NCBI GenBank assembly: GCA_026008535.1
Contig: BRKX01000017.1
Coordinates: 12,106,501 to 12,170,500, forward strand
Direction of reading: 5' to 3'
Length of the DNA: 64,000 bases
Source of the DNA: Perilla frutescens
Lineage: Eukaryota; Streptophyta; Magnoliopsida; Lamiales; Lamiaceae
Position 1 is the first letter of the stretch, and every line of letters begins with the position of its first letter. Of this stretch, positions 22,376 to 34,960 are shown in pieces. Below the pieces are notes generated by a model. The model ran no database searches and was not told the origin of the DNA. It was given only the letters and a program-made list of their open reading frames with translations. The position numbers were made by a program, and so were the translations under genes.

Positions 22376-23292
22376 GGAAAACCAAGGCTTGGGCGGGTAT
22401 AACTTTTTCGGATATAAAATACTGATAAAATGATTTTCGGATTCAATTAAAGTTGCTTTATTCAATGGCGAGGTCCAAATGACCTCCAACACAAAATCCG
22501 AAAATATCGGGAGACTCGTTGGCTCGAGTACTATTGAACCAACCTGACTCGGGATGATGAGGAAGTCGTCTTAAGAAAAACGAAGAAAGATTCCCTTTCA
22601 AAAATTACTTTTACTATTCATTTCGATTGACAGATTTTGCTCCCAAGCGTTCGATTGACCTCAGATTGGCAATTCGTGAACGTGAATAGATTTCTTGGGT
22701 CATTTCCTATAAGATAGGCTTGTTAGAACAAGTCTCAGATCAATGAGGAGGATTTCGTAAATTTTCGAATCACGAACGCTCGCAGAAATTACTATTCACA
22801 GGTTTTCCCTTTACAATTTTCAATTACGGGACTCCTGTAGAGGTCAGAATAAAATTCTGAAAGCACCTACAGCTTCCTTTAGGTCGTTACATTCCAAAAA
22901 AGACCAATATTGACTATCTTCCGGCGGCAAATGCAAAATCTCATAATCGATTTTCACATAAAATACACGAAAAGGTCGCGGCTTACATCTGTTTTACTTT
23001 ATTTTAGCTCTAATTATTTTCTTTAGTCTTCTAAATAAATTTAGAATACTCCTTAATATATTCTGAAATTCTAGGATGTTACAAAAAGTATCGGTGTTAT
23101 TTATTGCTTTGTGTGTGCATATTTGGGATTAATTGTTCGTAGTTTGCTGCTTGATTGATTGAGTAGAAAGATTGAGATACTTGAATATTTGATTGGGATT
23201 TCCGCTGTGCATTTATTTGTGTAATTCTACATCATTAGATGTAGCTTCTTCCACAACAGTGGTATCAGACCGTTGGTTAGAGAGCAGGAACT

Positions 23293-24020
23293 ATGGAGAA
23301 TAGCAGTAGTGGGTCCATAATTAAATTGGTATCTGATAATTATTCGATATGGAAGGCTGTGATGGAGGATTTGCTTCATTGCAAAGATTTGTATGATCCC
23401 GTGGAGAGTGCTAGTGCTAAGCCCGAGGAGATGTCTGAGAAAGATTGGGCAAAGCTTGGGAGAAAGACCATTGGTACTATACGCCAATGGGTCAACATTA
23501 GCGGATTTCATCACGTAGCCAAAGAGACGGATTCGTGTGAGCTGTGGAAAAAGCTTCGAGAGCTTTATGAAAGGAAAAATGCACAGACCAAAGCATTTGT
23601 GATTAGAAAATTGGTAAATCTGAAGTATAAGGATGGAAGCTCGGTAGCAGAGCACTTGAATGTGTTTCAAGACTTGGTGAATCAGCTTTCTACCATGGAA
23701 CTTGTATTCGATGATGAAGTACAAGCTTTGTTTCTTTTGAGTTCTTTGTCAGATAGTTGGGAAATGATGGTGGTGACATTTAGCAACACGGCTCCAAATG
23801 GTAAGTTAACATTGAACATCATGAAAAAGAGCATGTTCAATTAAGAGACTAGAAAGAAAGAGAATGGGGCCAGTTCTTCCCAAGCACTTATGACAGAGAA
23901 CAGAGATAGAAGCAAAAGCAGAGGACCTAAGGTCGTGAAAAATCCAAAGAGAGGTCCAAGTCAAAAGAAAAGTTCAAGTGTTATTATTGTGGTGGAGCCA
24001 ACCACATGAAGAGAAATTAC
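23293..24020 (+). pseudogene. copia gag with degenerate zinc knuckle
   Basis: Starts just downstream of the primer binding site with MENSSSGSIIKL and carries a UBN2-type gag domain (YSIWKAVMEDLL, then SVAEHLNVFQDLVNQL, then LLSSLSDSWEMMV). A stop at 23842-23844 interrupts it, though the frame continues beyond. After a shift the nucleocapsid knuckle appears at 23979-24020 as CYYCGGANHMKRNY. The last Cys of the CCHC set is Tyr here, so the knuckle is broken as well. Confidence 0.85.
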
Positions 24021-24066
24021 AGGCTACTAAAGCAAGAGAAAAAAGAAAATCATCAGAAAAAGTCTG

Positions 24067-25213
24067 ATGACGAGAATACAACAGCCATTGTTACATACTC
24101 TGATGATGATCAGACAGTTGTTTATATCAGCGATGAGTGTTGCTTCTCATCACTGTGCTCCAAAGATAGAGCTTTTCACAAGCTATCGAGCTGGAGACTT
24201 TGGCCAGTTGTACATGGAGAACAAGAGTATTGCACCGGTAATTGGGATTGGTGATATGATTGTTGAAACAGATGTGGGATGCACATTAACTCTGAAGTAT
24301 GTGAGGCATATTCCTCAATTGTGCCACAACTTGATTGCAGTGAATATTTTTGACAAAGAGGGTTATGATCAGAGATTCATTGATGGAAATTGGAAGCTTT
24401 CCAATGGTTCATTGTTAGTTGGCAGAGGGAAGCTTTGTTGCACCTTGTACAGAACAAAGCTCAAGATCACTCATAGTCAGTTACACGTAGTAGAAGATGA
24501 ATCATCACCAAACTTGTGGCACAAGAGGCTGGGACATTGAGTGAGAAAGGATTACAGCTCTTGGCTAAAGAATCTTTGATTCCAACAGTGCAAGGTAAAC
24601 CACTCAACCCTTGTGATTATTGTTGATTTGGTAAACAACATAGAGTTTCCTTTCGTTCAAATTTTAAATGAAAGATGCATGTATTGGAGCTAATACATTC
24701 TGATGTTTGTGGACCGCTTGAGATGGAGTCTTTGGGCGAAACAGGTTTTTTGTAACCTTTATTGATGATGCTTCACGCAAGATTTGGGTTTATATCCTCA
24801 AGAGCAAGGGGGAGGTATTGCAGAAGTTTAAAAGATTCCATGCCATGGTTGAGAGGCAAATAGGAAAAATGTTAAAGTGTTTGCGTTCTGACAATGGTGG
24901 TGAATACACATCAAATAAGTTCAAAGAATATTGTACTCAACATGGTATCAGACATGAGAGAACAGAGCCTGCTACCCCTCAATATAATGGTGTTGCTGAA
25001 AGAATGAACAAAACCATTATGGAGAAAGTTAGAAGCATGCTGAGGATGGCCAAATTGCCTAAGTCATTTTGGGGTGAAGCTGTTTTGACTGCCTGCTACC
25101 TGATCAATAGATCTCCTTCAATGCCTTTGGAGTCTGACATTCAAGACAGAGTTTGGAGTGGGAAAAATGTCTCTTATTCCCACTTGAAATTTTTCGGATG
25201 CAAAGCGTTCTAG
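24067..25213 (+). pseudogene. copia protease and integrase region
   Basis: The protease neighbourhood is recognisable (FTSYRAGDFG, then NLIAVNIFDKEGY). The catalytic aspartate block just upstream is garbled by an indel around 24130-24150. GAG-pre-integrase follows (LWHKRLGH to the stop at 24538). The integrase core resumes at 24818, with LRSDNGGEY (second catalytic Asp) and YNGVAERMN (catalytic Glu), and ends at a stop at 25213. At least three frame breaks lie between 24538 and 24818. Confidence 0.82.
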
Positions 25214-25328
25214 CATGTCCCAAAGGAGCAAAGGAGCAAACTGGATAGTAAATCCACTCCATGTATCTTTGTTGGATAAGGAGATGAAGAGTTTGGTTAC
25301 AGACTATAGGATCCAGAGAAGAAGATAA

Positions 25329-27630
25329 TTGTTCGGAGCAGAGATGTTGTCTTCTATGAGCATGACTATGGAAGATTTGAAAAAGAAAGAAATAGACACA
25401 AGAGTACCTAGTGGTGTTGTGGATCTGACAACACAACAAATTCCCACCGTCAATGCAGATGGTAGACGAGAAGAGCCAGAATTTGATAATGAACAAGCTG
25501 CAAATGACCAAGAGCCAGATATTGAGCAAGAAGAGCCACCACTAGAGAATTCAGAACAACAACTTAGAAGATCCGAGAGGGAGGGTAGAACATCATCAAA
25601 ATACCCCAGCTCAAGCTATGTGTTGATCACTGATGAGGGGGAGCCTGAAAGCTTTAAAGAAGTCCAGACTCTCAAAGATAAGAGTTGTTGGATTAAAGCC
25701 ATGTAGGAGGAGATGGATTGTCTACACAAGAATGGTACTTATGACTTGATCGAGTTGCCTAGGTGCAAGAGAGTGCTAAAGAACAAATGGGCTTTCAAGA
25801 TGAAGAATGATGGCGACAAGATAATCAAGTATAAAGCACGCCTAGTGGTGAAGGGATTCAGTCAGAAAAAGGAAATTGACTTTGGTGAGATTTTCTCACC
25901 AGTAGTCAAGATGAGCTCAATTCGAATTATCTTGGGTTTGACAGCTAGCTTGAATTTGGAGATCAAACAACTTGATGTTCGAACCGTATTTCTGCATGGG
26001 GATTTGGATGATGAGATATATATAAGTCGACCAGAAGATTTTGAGGTTAAAGGGAAGGAGCACTTGGTTTGCAAGTTGAAGAAGAGTTTGTATGGCTTGA
26101 AGCAAGCTTCAAGGCAATGGTACATGAAGTTTGATTCTTTTATGACTAGCCAGAGTTATGAAAGAACGGAGGCAGACCATTGTGTTTATGTGAAACACTT
26201 TCCTAATGGTAATTTCATCATTTTGTTGTTGTATATTGATGATATGTTGATTGTGGGACAGGACATTGGTATGATTGGAAAGTTGAAGAAGGAGTTGTCT
26301 AAGTCCTTTGACATGAAGGATTTAGGCCCAGCTAAGCAAATCTTGGGAATGGAAATTATTCATGACAGGAAAGCTAATAAGCTGTGGCTGTCACAAGAAA
26401 AGTTTATTGAGAGAGTGCTTGAAAGATTTAACATGAAGAATGCTAAATCTGTTAGCACACCACTTGCCAATCATTTCAAGTTGAGTATGAAGATGTGTCC
26501 TACAATAGAAACACAACAAAAAGAGATGGAATTGGTTCCCTATTCCTTTGAAGTGGGTTCTTTGATGTATGCGATGGTCTCAACGAGGCCAGATATTGCT
26601 CATGCAGTTAGTTTGGTGAGCAGATTTCTTTCCAATTCTGGAAAAGATCATTGGAAAGCTGTGAAGTGGATATTCAAATACTTGAGAGAAACTTCAAAGT
26701 TATGTTTGAGGTTTGGTGGTTGAAATCCAATTCTTGAAGGGTTTGCAGATGCTGACATGGCGGGTGACTTTGATGGCAGAAAATCCACTTTAGGCTACTT
26801 GTTTACTTTTGCAGGGGGAGCTGTATCGTGGTAGTCAAAACTACAAAAATGTGTTACTTTATCCACTACTGAGGCAGAATGCTAAATCTGTTAGCACACC
26901 ACTTGCCAATCATTTCAAGTTGAGTATGAAGATGTGTCCTACAATAGAAACACAACAAAAAGAGATGGAATTGGTTCCCTATTCCTCTGAAGTGGGTTCT
27001 TTGATGTATGCAATGGTCTCAACGAGGCCAGATATTGCTCATGCAGTTAGTTTGGTGAGCAGATTTCTTTCCAATCTTGGAAAAGATCATTGGAAAGCTG
27101 TGAAGTGGATATTCAAATACTTGAGAGGAACTTCAAAGTTATATTTGAGGTTTGGTGGTTGAAATCCAATTCTTGAAGGGTTTGCAGATGCTGACATGGC
27201 GGGTGACCTTGATGGTAGAAAATTCACTTTAGGCTACTTGTTTACTTTTACAGGGGGAGCTGTATCGTGGCAGTCAAAACTACAAAAATGTGTTGCTTTA
27301 TCCACTACTGAGGCAAAATACATTGCCATGATGAAGCTGGCAAGGAGATGTTGTGGATAAAGAGATTCTTGCAAGAATTGAAGATTAAACAAGATAGGTA
27401 TGTTTTACTTTGTCATAGCCAAAGTGCAATAGACTTGAGCAAGAATTCTATGTATTATGCTCGGACAAAGCACATTGATGTGAGATACTAATGGATCAGA
27501 ATGGTATTGGAAAAGGAGTTGATGAGGGTGGAGAAAGTCCACACTGATGATAATGCTGCAGATATGCTGACTAAAGCAGTCACAAGAGAGAAGCATGAGA
27601 AGTGTGTCGGGTTATCCGGCATGGATTTCA
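25329..27630 (+). pseudogene. copia RT/RNase H with 439-bp internal duplication
   Basis: Linker (25329-25706, a stop at 25704), then the RT frame 25713-26723. It contains LVVKGFSQKKEIDFGE, DVRTVFLHGDLDDEIY, SLYGLKQASRQW and YIDD at 26232-26243. The connection and RNase H parts follow, but 26442-26880 is repeated as 26881-27319, which scrambles the RNase H. The RNase H tail (STTEA, then a region with SKNSMYYARTKHIDVRY-like words to about 27630) is present after a further shift. Confidence 0.85.
26442..27319 (+). repeat. 439-bp tandem duplication inside pol
   Basis: GCTAAATCTGTTAGCACACC starts both units (26442 and 26881). Unit 1 runs to 26880, unit 2 to 27319. The two differ by about a dozen substitutions. 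Both unit ends read GAGGCA(A/G)AAT, so a short homology probably mediated the duplication. Confidence 0.9.
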
Positions 27631-27683
27631 AGTGATCACCTAAGGTATGTTACCTCTCTCCAATTATTTCGGGAGGGAGAGAT

Positions 27684-28334
27684 TGTTGGGTTTGGGCCCA
27701 TTAATCTAATTAACTAAGGCCCAAGTAACAAAGGTGTTAAATGAGTTGTTCATTTGGGAATTGGAATTCACGAGTGCAGCCGCCGAGAGCTGGAGAACCA
27801 GAAACGAAAGAAAGAAAAATAGAGAAGAAAAGAAGAGAGAAGGGTTTGATATTTGGGAGACCAAATTATCTCGAATTCGTCTGAAATTTCAGAGGATGAT
27901 TCGTGGCAGCTTGAGCTTCATTTTGATGGTTTAGATTTGTTCCAAATCTTCTCCAATAGTTGCTACAGGAAAGTTTTCTATTCCTGGTTTAATTAGTTTT
28001 CTTCCAAGAATTGTGTTCTTGATGTTTCTTTGGTGACGGTGTTGTGATTCCCCTATTGTAGTAGGGAGGAGACATTGTGTAACTTGTGATTACATGGTGG
28101 AATTTTCTCTGGACTAGGTTCCGTGGTTTTTACCCTTGATTTGAGGGGTTTTCCACGTAAAAAGTCTCGGTGTTATTTATTGCTTTGTGTGTGCATATTT
28201 GGGATGAATTGCTCGTAGTTTGCTGCTTGATCGATTGAGTGGAAAGATTGAGATACTTGAATATTTGATTGGGATTTCCGCTGTGCATTTATTTGAGTAA
28301 TTCTACATCATTAGATGCAGCTTCTTCCATAACA
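27684..28334 (+). repeat. right LTR of copia
   Basis: A 651-base LTR follows the polypurine tract. It is intact relative to the left copy and is followed by the target duplication AAAAT. Confidence 0.92.
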
Positions 28335-28407
28335 AAAATACCACTGGAATCCAAACAAATTCCACCGCCCAAATTAATGCTGGAATATTTTCGCTAGAAA
28401 ATCCGCA

Positions 28408-28419
28408 TTTTTTGTAGTG
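28408..28419 (-). repeat. CACTA terminal inverted repeat (5' end)
   Basis: TTTTTTGTAGTG, the complement of CACTACAAAAAA, ends the subterminal repeat block. AAA follows, compatible with a 3-bp duplication. The next stretch (28420-28745) is AT-rich with a TC microsatellite at 28511-28528 and holds no gene. Confidence 0.75.
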
Positions 28420-29164
28420 AAACTTGCGAATTTCATATCCAAAGCTCAACAAATTATGAAAATAATTAAATGTTTGCTACATGATTAATGGTTAAATGAT
28501 CTCCACAAAATCTCTCTCTCTCTCTCTCACAGACATATTATACTAAAAAACAAAAATTGCATGGCTAATTCCCATCCAAAGCATCATTTATCAGCCTAAA
28601 TCTATCACATCTACATGCAAGATTTATTTTTTAAATAATTTTTTGAAAATTTTACAAAAAGTTGTTTTCATCTACAAATTTTCATCCACTTGCAACTAAA
28701 ATATTATTACTTCTTTTTCCATAAAAAATTTACACATAGGGTAACTAGGGGTTGCACGGTAAGGTATACCTTACTTTTTTCATCATATCTTTACCTTATC
28801 TTACTTGTACGGTATGAAGAAAATCCATACCGTTACCTTACCTTAACATTCGATATACCTTCTAACGGTATACCTTAAGTTCGGTATAAAAAAAGGCATA
28901 CCTTTACCGTACCTTTATTTCGGTATACCTTACCGATATTGGTATACCTTACCAATATTGGTATACTTTATATGTCGGTATACCTTACCGACATCGGTAT
29001 ACCTTATCCCACCATTTACGATATATCTCATATATTTACTAAATATATAAAACACCCTTAATAATGATCAAAGTTCAACAAAATAAAATAAATATTTTCA
29101 TGCCACAATAATTAAACTCCAATAAAATAAAAGATTAATTATATCAATCATATAAAATTGTATA

Positions 29165-32121
29165 TGTAACAGCCCGGTCCCGAGGATGGAGACGGGGTTG
29201 TTGTGCGTAAAATAGCACGAAAAATCAGAAATCCAGAGGGGTGTTTTTAGAATTAAACTAAGTTAGCGCCTCAAGAACTTAGGCAACTTAACTTTATAAC
29301 TTGGAGGAACTATCATTTTCAACGAATCAATAAGGGTCAAAGGGTTCAATCGGGTCAAATGGGTCAAAGGAATCACTCGAGTCAAAGGAATGCCAAATCA
29401 TAGGCCAACCGAAATTTAAACAGAATCCAAAGACAAACATAGGAGTTTGACTTTTCAAATAAACGAAACCTCATCATAGGTCACATCAACTAGGACCCAT
29501 AGATAGGTCGTAGTCAAATATATCTTATTTTCCTATTCATAGGACAGATCAAGAAAACAACTTAAGATTAACTTGAACGAGCAGAATCATGCTTGAAAGA
29601 AAAAGCCTCTTGTAGGCGAATAATAATAACAAGCATTCAAGACTTATTCACAAGTCAACTAAAGATGAATAGATACCAAAATGCTCGACAGGTATGACTA
29701 TTTAAATAACTCGGAATCAATAAAGGTATAGACGGGTATGTCAAAAGATCATGCTTCAGAGACTTTATTGATAATTAGGATTCATAGCATTTAAAACATG
29801 CTACTATCAAGAATCAAGTTACGCATCTCAAGACTAAATACTAACATCAGAGTACTTAGCAGAAACTTAGCAGAATAAAACATGTAACCATATAGAGCAA
29901 CAAACTTGAAACCTCAGACAACCCCACCAGCAGCACATCACCGGCCTCAGCATCTCAACCTGAAAACATTTGAAAAAGAGGGTGTGAGCACTAATGTACT
30001 CAGTGGGGTTTTATAGAAAACTCTTTAATAAACTTTGGAATATCCAATTATAAACTGGCGGCATATGAAGAGCAAAACACAAAAGCCCTCTCCATACCCG
30101 CAAAACCTTTTACTTCCTTTCTGGCGCCTTTCCTGGCTCAAACCTGCTGTCTACTGCACTCTTATGCCTTAGGATGAGAGAGGGGTTACCTCAAGTATCC
30201 TCTGAGTATGCGAGGGGATTACCCAGCAGTGACTCCCTTTACTTTCAAATGTTCAACATTAGTGACACGAGGGTCACGGCATGATAATGTAAATAAACTG
30301 TTCTTTGAGCTCGATAACCTGCTTACAACAGAAGCTATATCCTCCCTTAACTTCCTTCCTTACTTAACCTTAACATTCCTTACTTAACCTTAACTTAGCT
30401 AACAATACCAAGCCTAGAGCATTCGTCCAAGACTAGTTCTTGAATTGAGCACGATCTTGGTCTATAAGGGATTTATAACTTACCCTAAAAGGAAATCCTT
30501 AACTATACGAGCTTTTAACAAAGCATAAACATTTAAATATGAGGAACTGAGCGTGGAAAAACATCTATTGCAATTAAAGTAATTCTAGATCTCAGACTAG
30601 CATCAATCGTATTTAAACAATTCTAGCATATCTAAACATACTTGAGAGCTCACTTAACTTATAATAACTTCCTTTACTTATCAACTCAAATAATAATTCA
30701 ACAATATCATGCATATAATTTCCTTTCCTTTCCTTTCTTTGTACAGAGACTAAACAGGCAGAGCATAAAATATTTTAATGGGATATTCATCTTGCCCATC
30801 ATGCTTCTAGAGCTTAATAGCTCAAACCTTATACTTAGTTTAGAACTACCCACCTCGATGATGACCATTTTGATAACTAGCACGTAGACGAAACAACGGC
30901 TGAAAATCCTTCCTCGGGCCTCCTCGGGGTTCACCTCTTCTTTACGAAAGTCGATCAACGACTTAAAACCTTATTCGAGCTCCACAAAAGGGGACGGAAA
31001 ATCCAATTCGAACGATCAAGATTCCGGATGATCGGCCACTACTACCTCGTAGATCATTGAAAGAGCTTCTATTTGAGTACTCATGGGCCTTGTAACTCCA
31101 ACCGAGGTGAAAGTTATGGCCTCCGCACGAAAACGTGCCGGAGCTGCCGCAGCAGCCCCGCGCCCGCACACCTCCGCGCTCGTGCATCTCCGCGCGCCCG
31201 CGCACCGCCTTGGCCGAGAGGGCACCCCCGAGACCGCGGGATCCTCCGCGACCGCGCCACCTGGATGATTTCCGGCGGCGGAAACTCCTCTCCCACTCCT
31301 CCGCGCTCGACTCGCCGAACAAAACTACTCATCTCGGAGGTGCGCTCACGAAGAGCGCTCCTCGCTCGAATTTAGAAATGGAGGTGAAAGAAATGAGAAA
31401 TGAGCAAAGGGGAATGAATGGAGGCTCCTCTATTTATAGGGGAAATTCAAGCTTCTCCGAGAAGCTTCTTCAGTGCAACAACACTGCTTTAAAAATATCG
31501 TGCTCGGTTAAAAGGCGCTTTATTCAATGTCGAGGTCCAAATGACCTCAGACACGAAATCCAAAAATACCGGGAGGTTCCTTGGCTCGAGTACTATTGAA
31601 CCAACTTGACTCGGGATAAAGAACGAGTCATCTTCAAGGAAAACGAGAAAAGATTCTCTTTTCAAAAATAAAGTTACTATTCCACACAAGGGACAAATAA
31701 AATTCCCGAGCGTTCAATTGACCTCAGAATGAAAATCCGGGAACGCCAACGGATTCCTTGAGGAATTTTATATAGGATCTATAGGATAGAGGTTCGAATC
31801 AACACACGAGATTTTGCAAATTTCTAACGATCGCGCTCCTACGGAAAAACACTATTCATAACTCCTTAAACGCAATTTAAATCACCGGGAACTCAAACGA
31901 CTTCAGATTCAAAATCTGAAAACACCGGCATGCTCCTTAGGTCAACACCTTTCAAACGTGACCAAAATCGGCTGCGACTGAGCTGGAATCAAAATTCTCA
32001 AAAATACGATTTTACGAAAAATAACTCCTAAAATCGCAATTTAGGGCCAAAACATCCTTAACTAGGCTCTAATTAATTTCTTTAATTTTCTAAATAAACT
32101 CTGAAAATCTCGGATGTTACA
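29165..32121 (-). repeat. gypsy LTR (3' LTR in element orientation)
   Basis: Starts TGTAACAGCC and ends GGATGTTACA. It has a TATA box on the minus strand at 31431-31438 and a strongly GC-rich stretch at about 31130-31330. The open frames in that stretch are chance products of high GC content, not genes. Confidence 0.88.
31431..31438 (-). promoter_or_regulatory. TATA box in gypsy LTR
   Basis: TATAAATA on the minus strand is shared in position by all three family members in the window. Confidence 0.6.
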
Positions 32122-34960
32122 TACTACACCCCTTAAAAAAAATTTCATCCCGAAATTTACTTCCCCTCAAACGGAGATTTGGATACCTCTTCAATAATTT
32201 ACAGCCTTACTGGAACGACATAGGTTCAAAACCTTACTATACGGCTACGAATAGCCTGAGGCCTTCCTTATTAAATTAGTCCTTAAGCAGGGCTATTACT
32301 TATATAATCTTTCTTCTTTTCTTCCTCAAAGCTTGAGCATCTTCTATCTTTTCTTCCTAATGAAATCTCTCTCGAAATACCGCTTCACACGAACTCCTTA
32401 TGATCTTGCATTCGAGCAGACCTCTAGAAACTATTTGAGCAACGAAATAAATAAAAGAAAAAATTCACCAAACTTGCTCCTCGAGCACGGACAATCTCAA
32501 CAAGTCCATCCTTCTTTTGTTTCACTTGGATTTGCTTTTGCTTCTAACTTTACTTCATGCAGCTTTGAGAAACTTTAACGAATTCGAACTAGATGATAAA
32601 CTTGAATTAATTGAGCACCTCCTTTGATTGTTGCTTATACGCTCTATCACACTTGAAAACTCACTTTATCTTCATCTTTAACTTCTTGAGGTTCGATTTT
32701 TTCGTCTTTTTGGGGCATACATCGGGATGCACTCCAAACATAAATTTTCGACGCAACTTAAATCTAAACTTCTTCGTCGCAGTCGTCTTTTTTTCTTGAA
32801 GCAGTCGTCTGGCTTCATGGCTCCTTCCGGTGGTCACCATCGCTTGCAGGCGTAATGATCGCACGTCTAAACTTTGATCTGCACACTTGGAACCTACTTG
32901 CCGACATTCCTTAGATCGCAACGAGCTGAGAAATCTACTTGGACACGCACATCCTAAACCTTGAGAATATTATCTGGCACTTACTCAGATTCCACTTCCT
33001 TCTAGGAAATACTATCTCTTATTCCTCCAACCTTGACTAAAAGGAATACTACTATAACTCTCTGCTTTATTCCAAGATCCACACTCGAGTTCTATGAGTA
33101 GGAGCAAAATAAACGAACGCTTCTGAGTGAGGACTTTATCTTAATCAATAATTTCTTGACAAAGTCAAAATCTAGAAAGAATATAACACTTGGTTATATA
33201 TGCCAAAAATATTGCCTTTTCAGAGGACTTATAAACTTGAAGAATTCTTGCACATAACAAAGATATGGAAGAAATCAACAGTTAGCAACTGAAAATCGTG
33301 CTTCAATATTCTCTCAAAGGCGTCAGCATAGTCTATCAAGGAAATGCTATTACTGATTCTTGATGATCAAGGAGTATCATCCAAAAAGATTTACAATTAT
33401 CCAAACAGATATAATCAAGGAATTTCAAATTGTACAAATGAAGAACTTCAATTGATACGAAGCTATTGAAGAGCAATTGATTCAATTGACACGAGAATAA
33501 ATCCATCGATTCCAAAAGAGAATGAACAAATCGACTCAGAATGAGAATGAATAAATCGATTCTATTGACAAGAGAATAAATAGACTCAACAAAAACTTCC
33601 ATCATACTGAAACTCTCAATCTACCGAATACTAGATCTATCTCCTTAACGATTTTCTTCGGGTCTTCTCTTTCTTTTTGAGCATTATGCATCTTCTTCTT
33701 AGCGAGGTTGCTATGAAATAGCACGAGTCAGCGGAACTCAAATGTCTGCGTCTGGCCGGAAAACGATATCCGGGGATCTTTTCCTATCTATCGAAAGGGA
33801 TACGACAAATCGACTTGATCTATGGATCCTCCTGGACTCAATACAACTTGACTTCGACGTCTTCTGGAAGCTCGGTAGAACACTGATATATCTTCAAATC
33901 TCTCTTGGCTATAGTCGTAACGACAATCTTCATCTTCATTAATTGGCTTGAAGCAAGCGATAACTCTGGGCATTTGAACGCGACGTGGACTTGAATGTCC
34001 TTTCTTTGAGTCAACGAGCTTCTATCGAAGGAAACGAATCTTCATTCCTTGCAAACGCGATTAGATCTTCAAATGAGACTTCTCTTGAGTTCAAAGCTCT
34101 TGCGTGGGAATTCCTTGAACTTGCGTTGGATCCGCAATCTGGATAACTTGTCTTTAACTCGACTGCTCACCTTCTTGCTCCTTGCTTGAATATGAATTTC
34201 ATGACCTCCTTCTTGGTCCTATTAAAATCTCGAAATCCTTTATCCTTCTTATGAACGCTCTATAAATGTTCATTCGAACAGCCCTACTTAACTCTAGCTC
34301 CTTGAGATGGAACTTACTCAATCTAGGGCTCCTGAGAGAACTTAAAGGGCATTATAGAAATTCTTCTTAATTCAAACTTGCTATAGTCTATGTTCTAACT
34401 ATATTCTCTATGCCTCATTCATCCTTAACTCATCCTCAAATTCTTTTCTTATGGGCAGTAGACGAGCTTTTCTCATAAAGAAGATTTTCAAATCAACTTT
34501 CAAACTTTATAACTCTACTCAAAAATTTTAACGGTCTAGAGTAGCCGAAATAGTTTGAGTATTTGCAGAAAATAATATTCTGAAAAGATTTGCTTCTTGA
34601 TCAAGTCCTTAATGACTCAAATTCTTAAAACATTGATCTAGAACTTACTTCAATAAGTTCCACTTTAAACTTTGGTATAACCAAAATTTTATTTTGAAAA
34701 GAAATAATCTTCGAACATCGACTAACCTTGCTCTGCTCAAAACTTTTCTTCTTATCCTGTACTTTCAAGAGGTATACCAAATATAATTAAAATACTATAA
34801 TTCGATCATACCTTAACTTTGTTGAAGATGCGAGGGTGATGCTGAGCTGGTGGTTGCTGATTAATGCCTTTGAACAATTAAATATTCACATAAGAGTTTA
34901 ATCAATTACTTCAAGGAGAGACAGGCCTACAGGGTTTGCAAACCTGTCTATGATACCAAC
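32122..34960 (-). other. non-coding interior of the LARD element
   Basis: No gag, protease, RT or integrase motif was seen in any frame. Near the left LTR the minus strand reads TTTCGGGATGAAATTTTT then AAGGGG (the polypurine region). A small cluster of GAATGA-ATAAATCGATTC words lies at 33490-33590. Otherwise it is unremarkable. Confidence 0.7.
34943..34960 (-). other. primer binding site of the gypsy element
   Basis: On the minus strand GTTGGTATCATAGACAGG directly follows the right LTR. TGGTATCA matches the 3' end complement of initiator tRNA-Met for eight bases and then diverges. This fixes the element on the minus strand. Confidence 0.65.

Larger units (their letters stand above)
19591..23083 (-). 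mobile_element. Ty3/gypsy solo LTR (TSD AAAAG)
   Basis: It begins TGTAACAGCCCGGTCCCGAG and ends GGATGTTACA, flanked by AAAAG at 19586-19590 and 23084-23088. Termini and several internal blocks (CATAGGTC motifs, the AAAACATTTGAAA/GTGAGTAC segment, the GGTTACCTC/AGCAGTGAC segment) match the LTRs at 29165 and 34961, so it is a diverged relative. A TATA box reads on the minus strand at 22368-22375, which sets orientation. There is no internal domain or second LTR: a solo LTR, presumably left by LTR-LTR recombination. Confidence 0.88.
19095..23258 (+). repeat. left LTR of copia, split by a gypsy solo LTR
   Basis: The left LTR sequence resumes after 23088 exactly where it broke at 19590, as comparison with the intact right LTR (27684-28334) shows. 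Without the insert it is about 666 bases, 15 longer than the right copy. Most of that difference is a small local duplication near 19105-19125 (GGGCCC...GGGCCC). The two copies otherwise differ by scattered substitutions. Confidence 0.9.
19095..28334 (+). mobile_element. full-length Ty1/copia retrotransposon (TSD AAAAT)
   Basis: Both LTRs begin TGTTGGGTTTGGGCCC and end ...CTTCTTCCA(C/T)AACA. The left LTR is 19095-23258 including a 3.5 kb insertion; the right LTR is 27684-28334. AAAAT at 19090-19094 and 28335-28339 is the 5-bp target duplication. The primer binding site TGGTATCAGAC (23260-23270) matches initiator tRNA-Met. The polypurine tract is CGGGAGGGAGAGA at 27670-27682. Gag, protease, integrase, RT and RNase H are in copia order, but all have lesions. 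The pol end carries a 439-bp tandem duplication. Confidence 0.93.
15425..28419 (-). mobile_element. CACTA (En/Spm) transposon, defective, nested host
   Basis: Coding remnants on the minus strand are a DUF4216-type C-terminus of the TNP2 transposase (about 16680-17075) and a Transposase_24/Ptta-like gene (15430-16520). Subterminal repeats lie at 18645-19094 and 28335-28419. The right, 5', terminus is TTTTTTGTAGTG at 28408-28419, the inverse of the family end CACTACAAAAAA. Most of the TNP2 gene is deleted. A SINE (18342-18452) and a full-length copia (19095-28334, TSD AAAAT) are inserted in it. The left CACTA end was not found; coding sequence stops against the MULE at about 15411-15430. Confidence 0.75.

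Noticed and set aside
31016..31599. Overlapping open frames on both strands in the GC-rich part of the left gypsy LTR
   Set aside because: They lie inside an LTR, are repeated in the other LTR, have R/A/P-rich content typical of GC bias and match no domain. Not genes.
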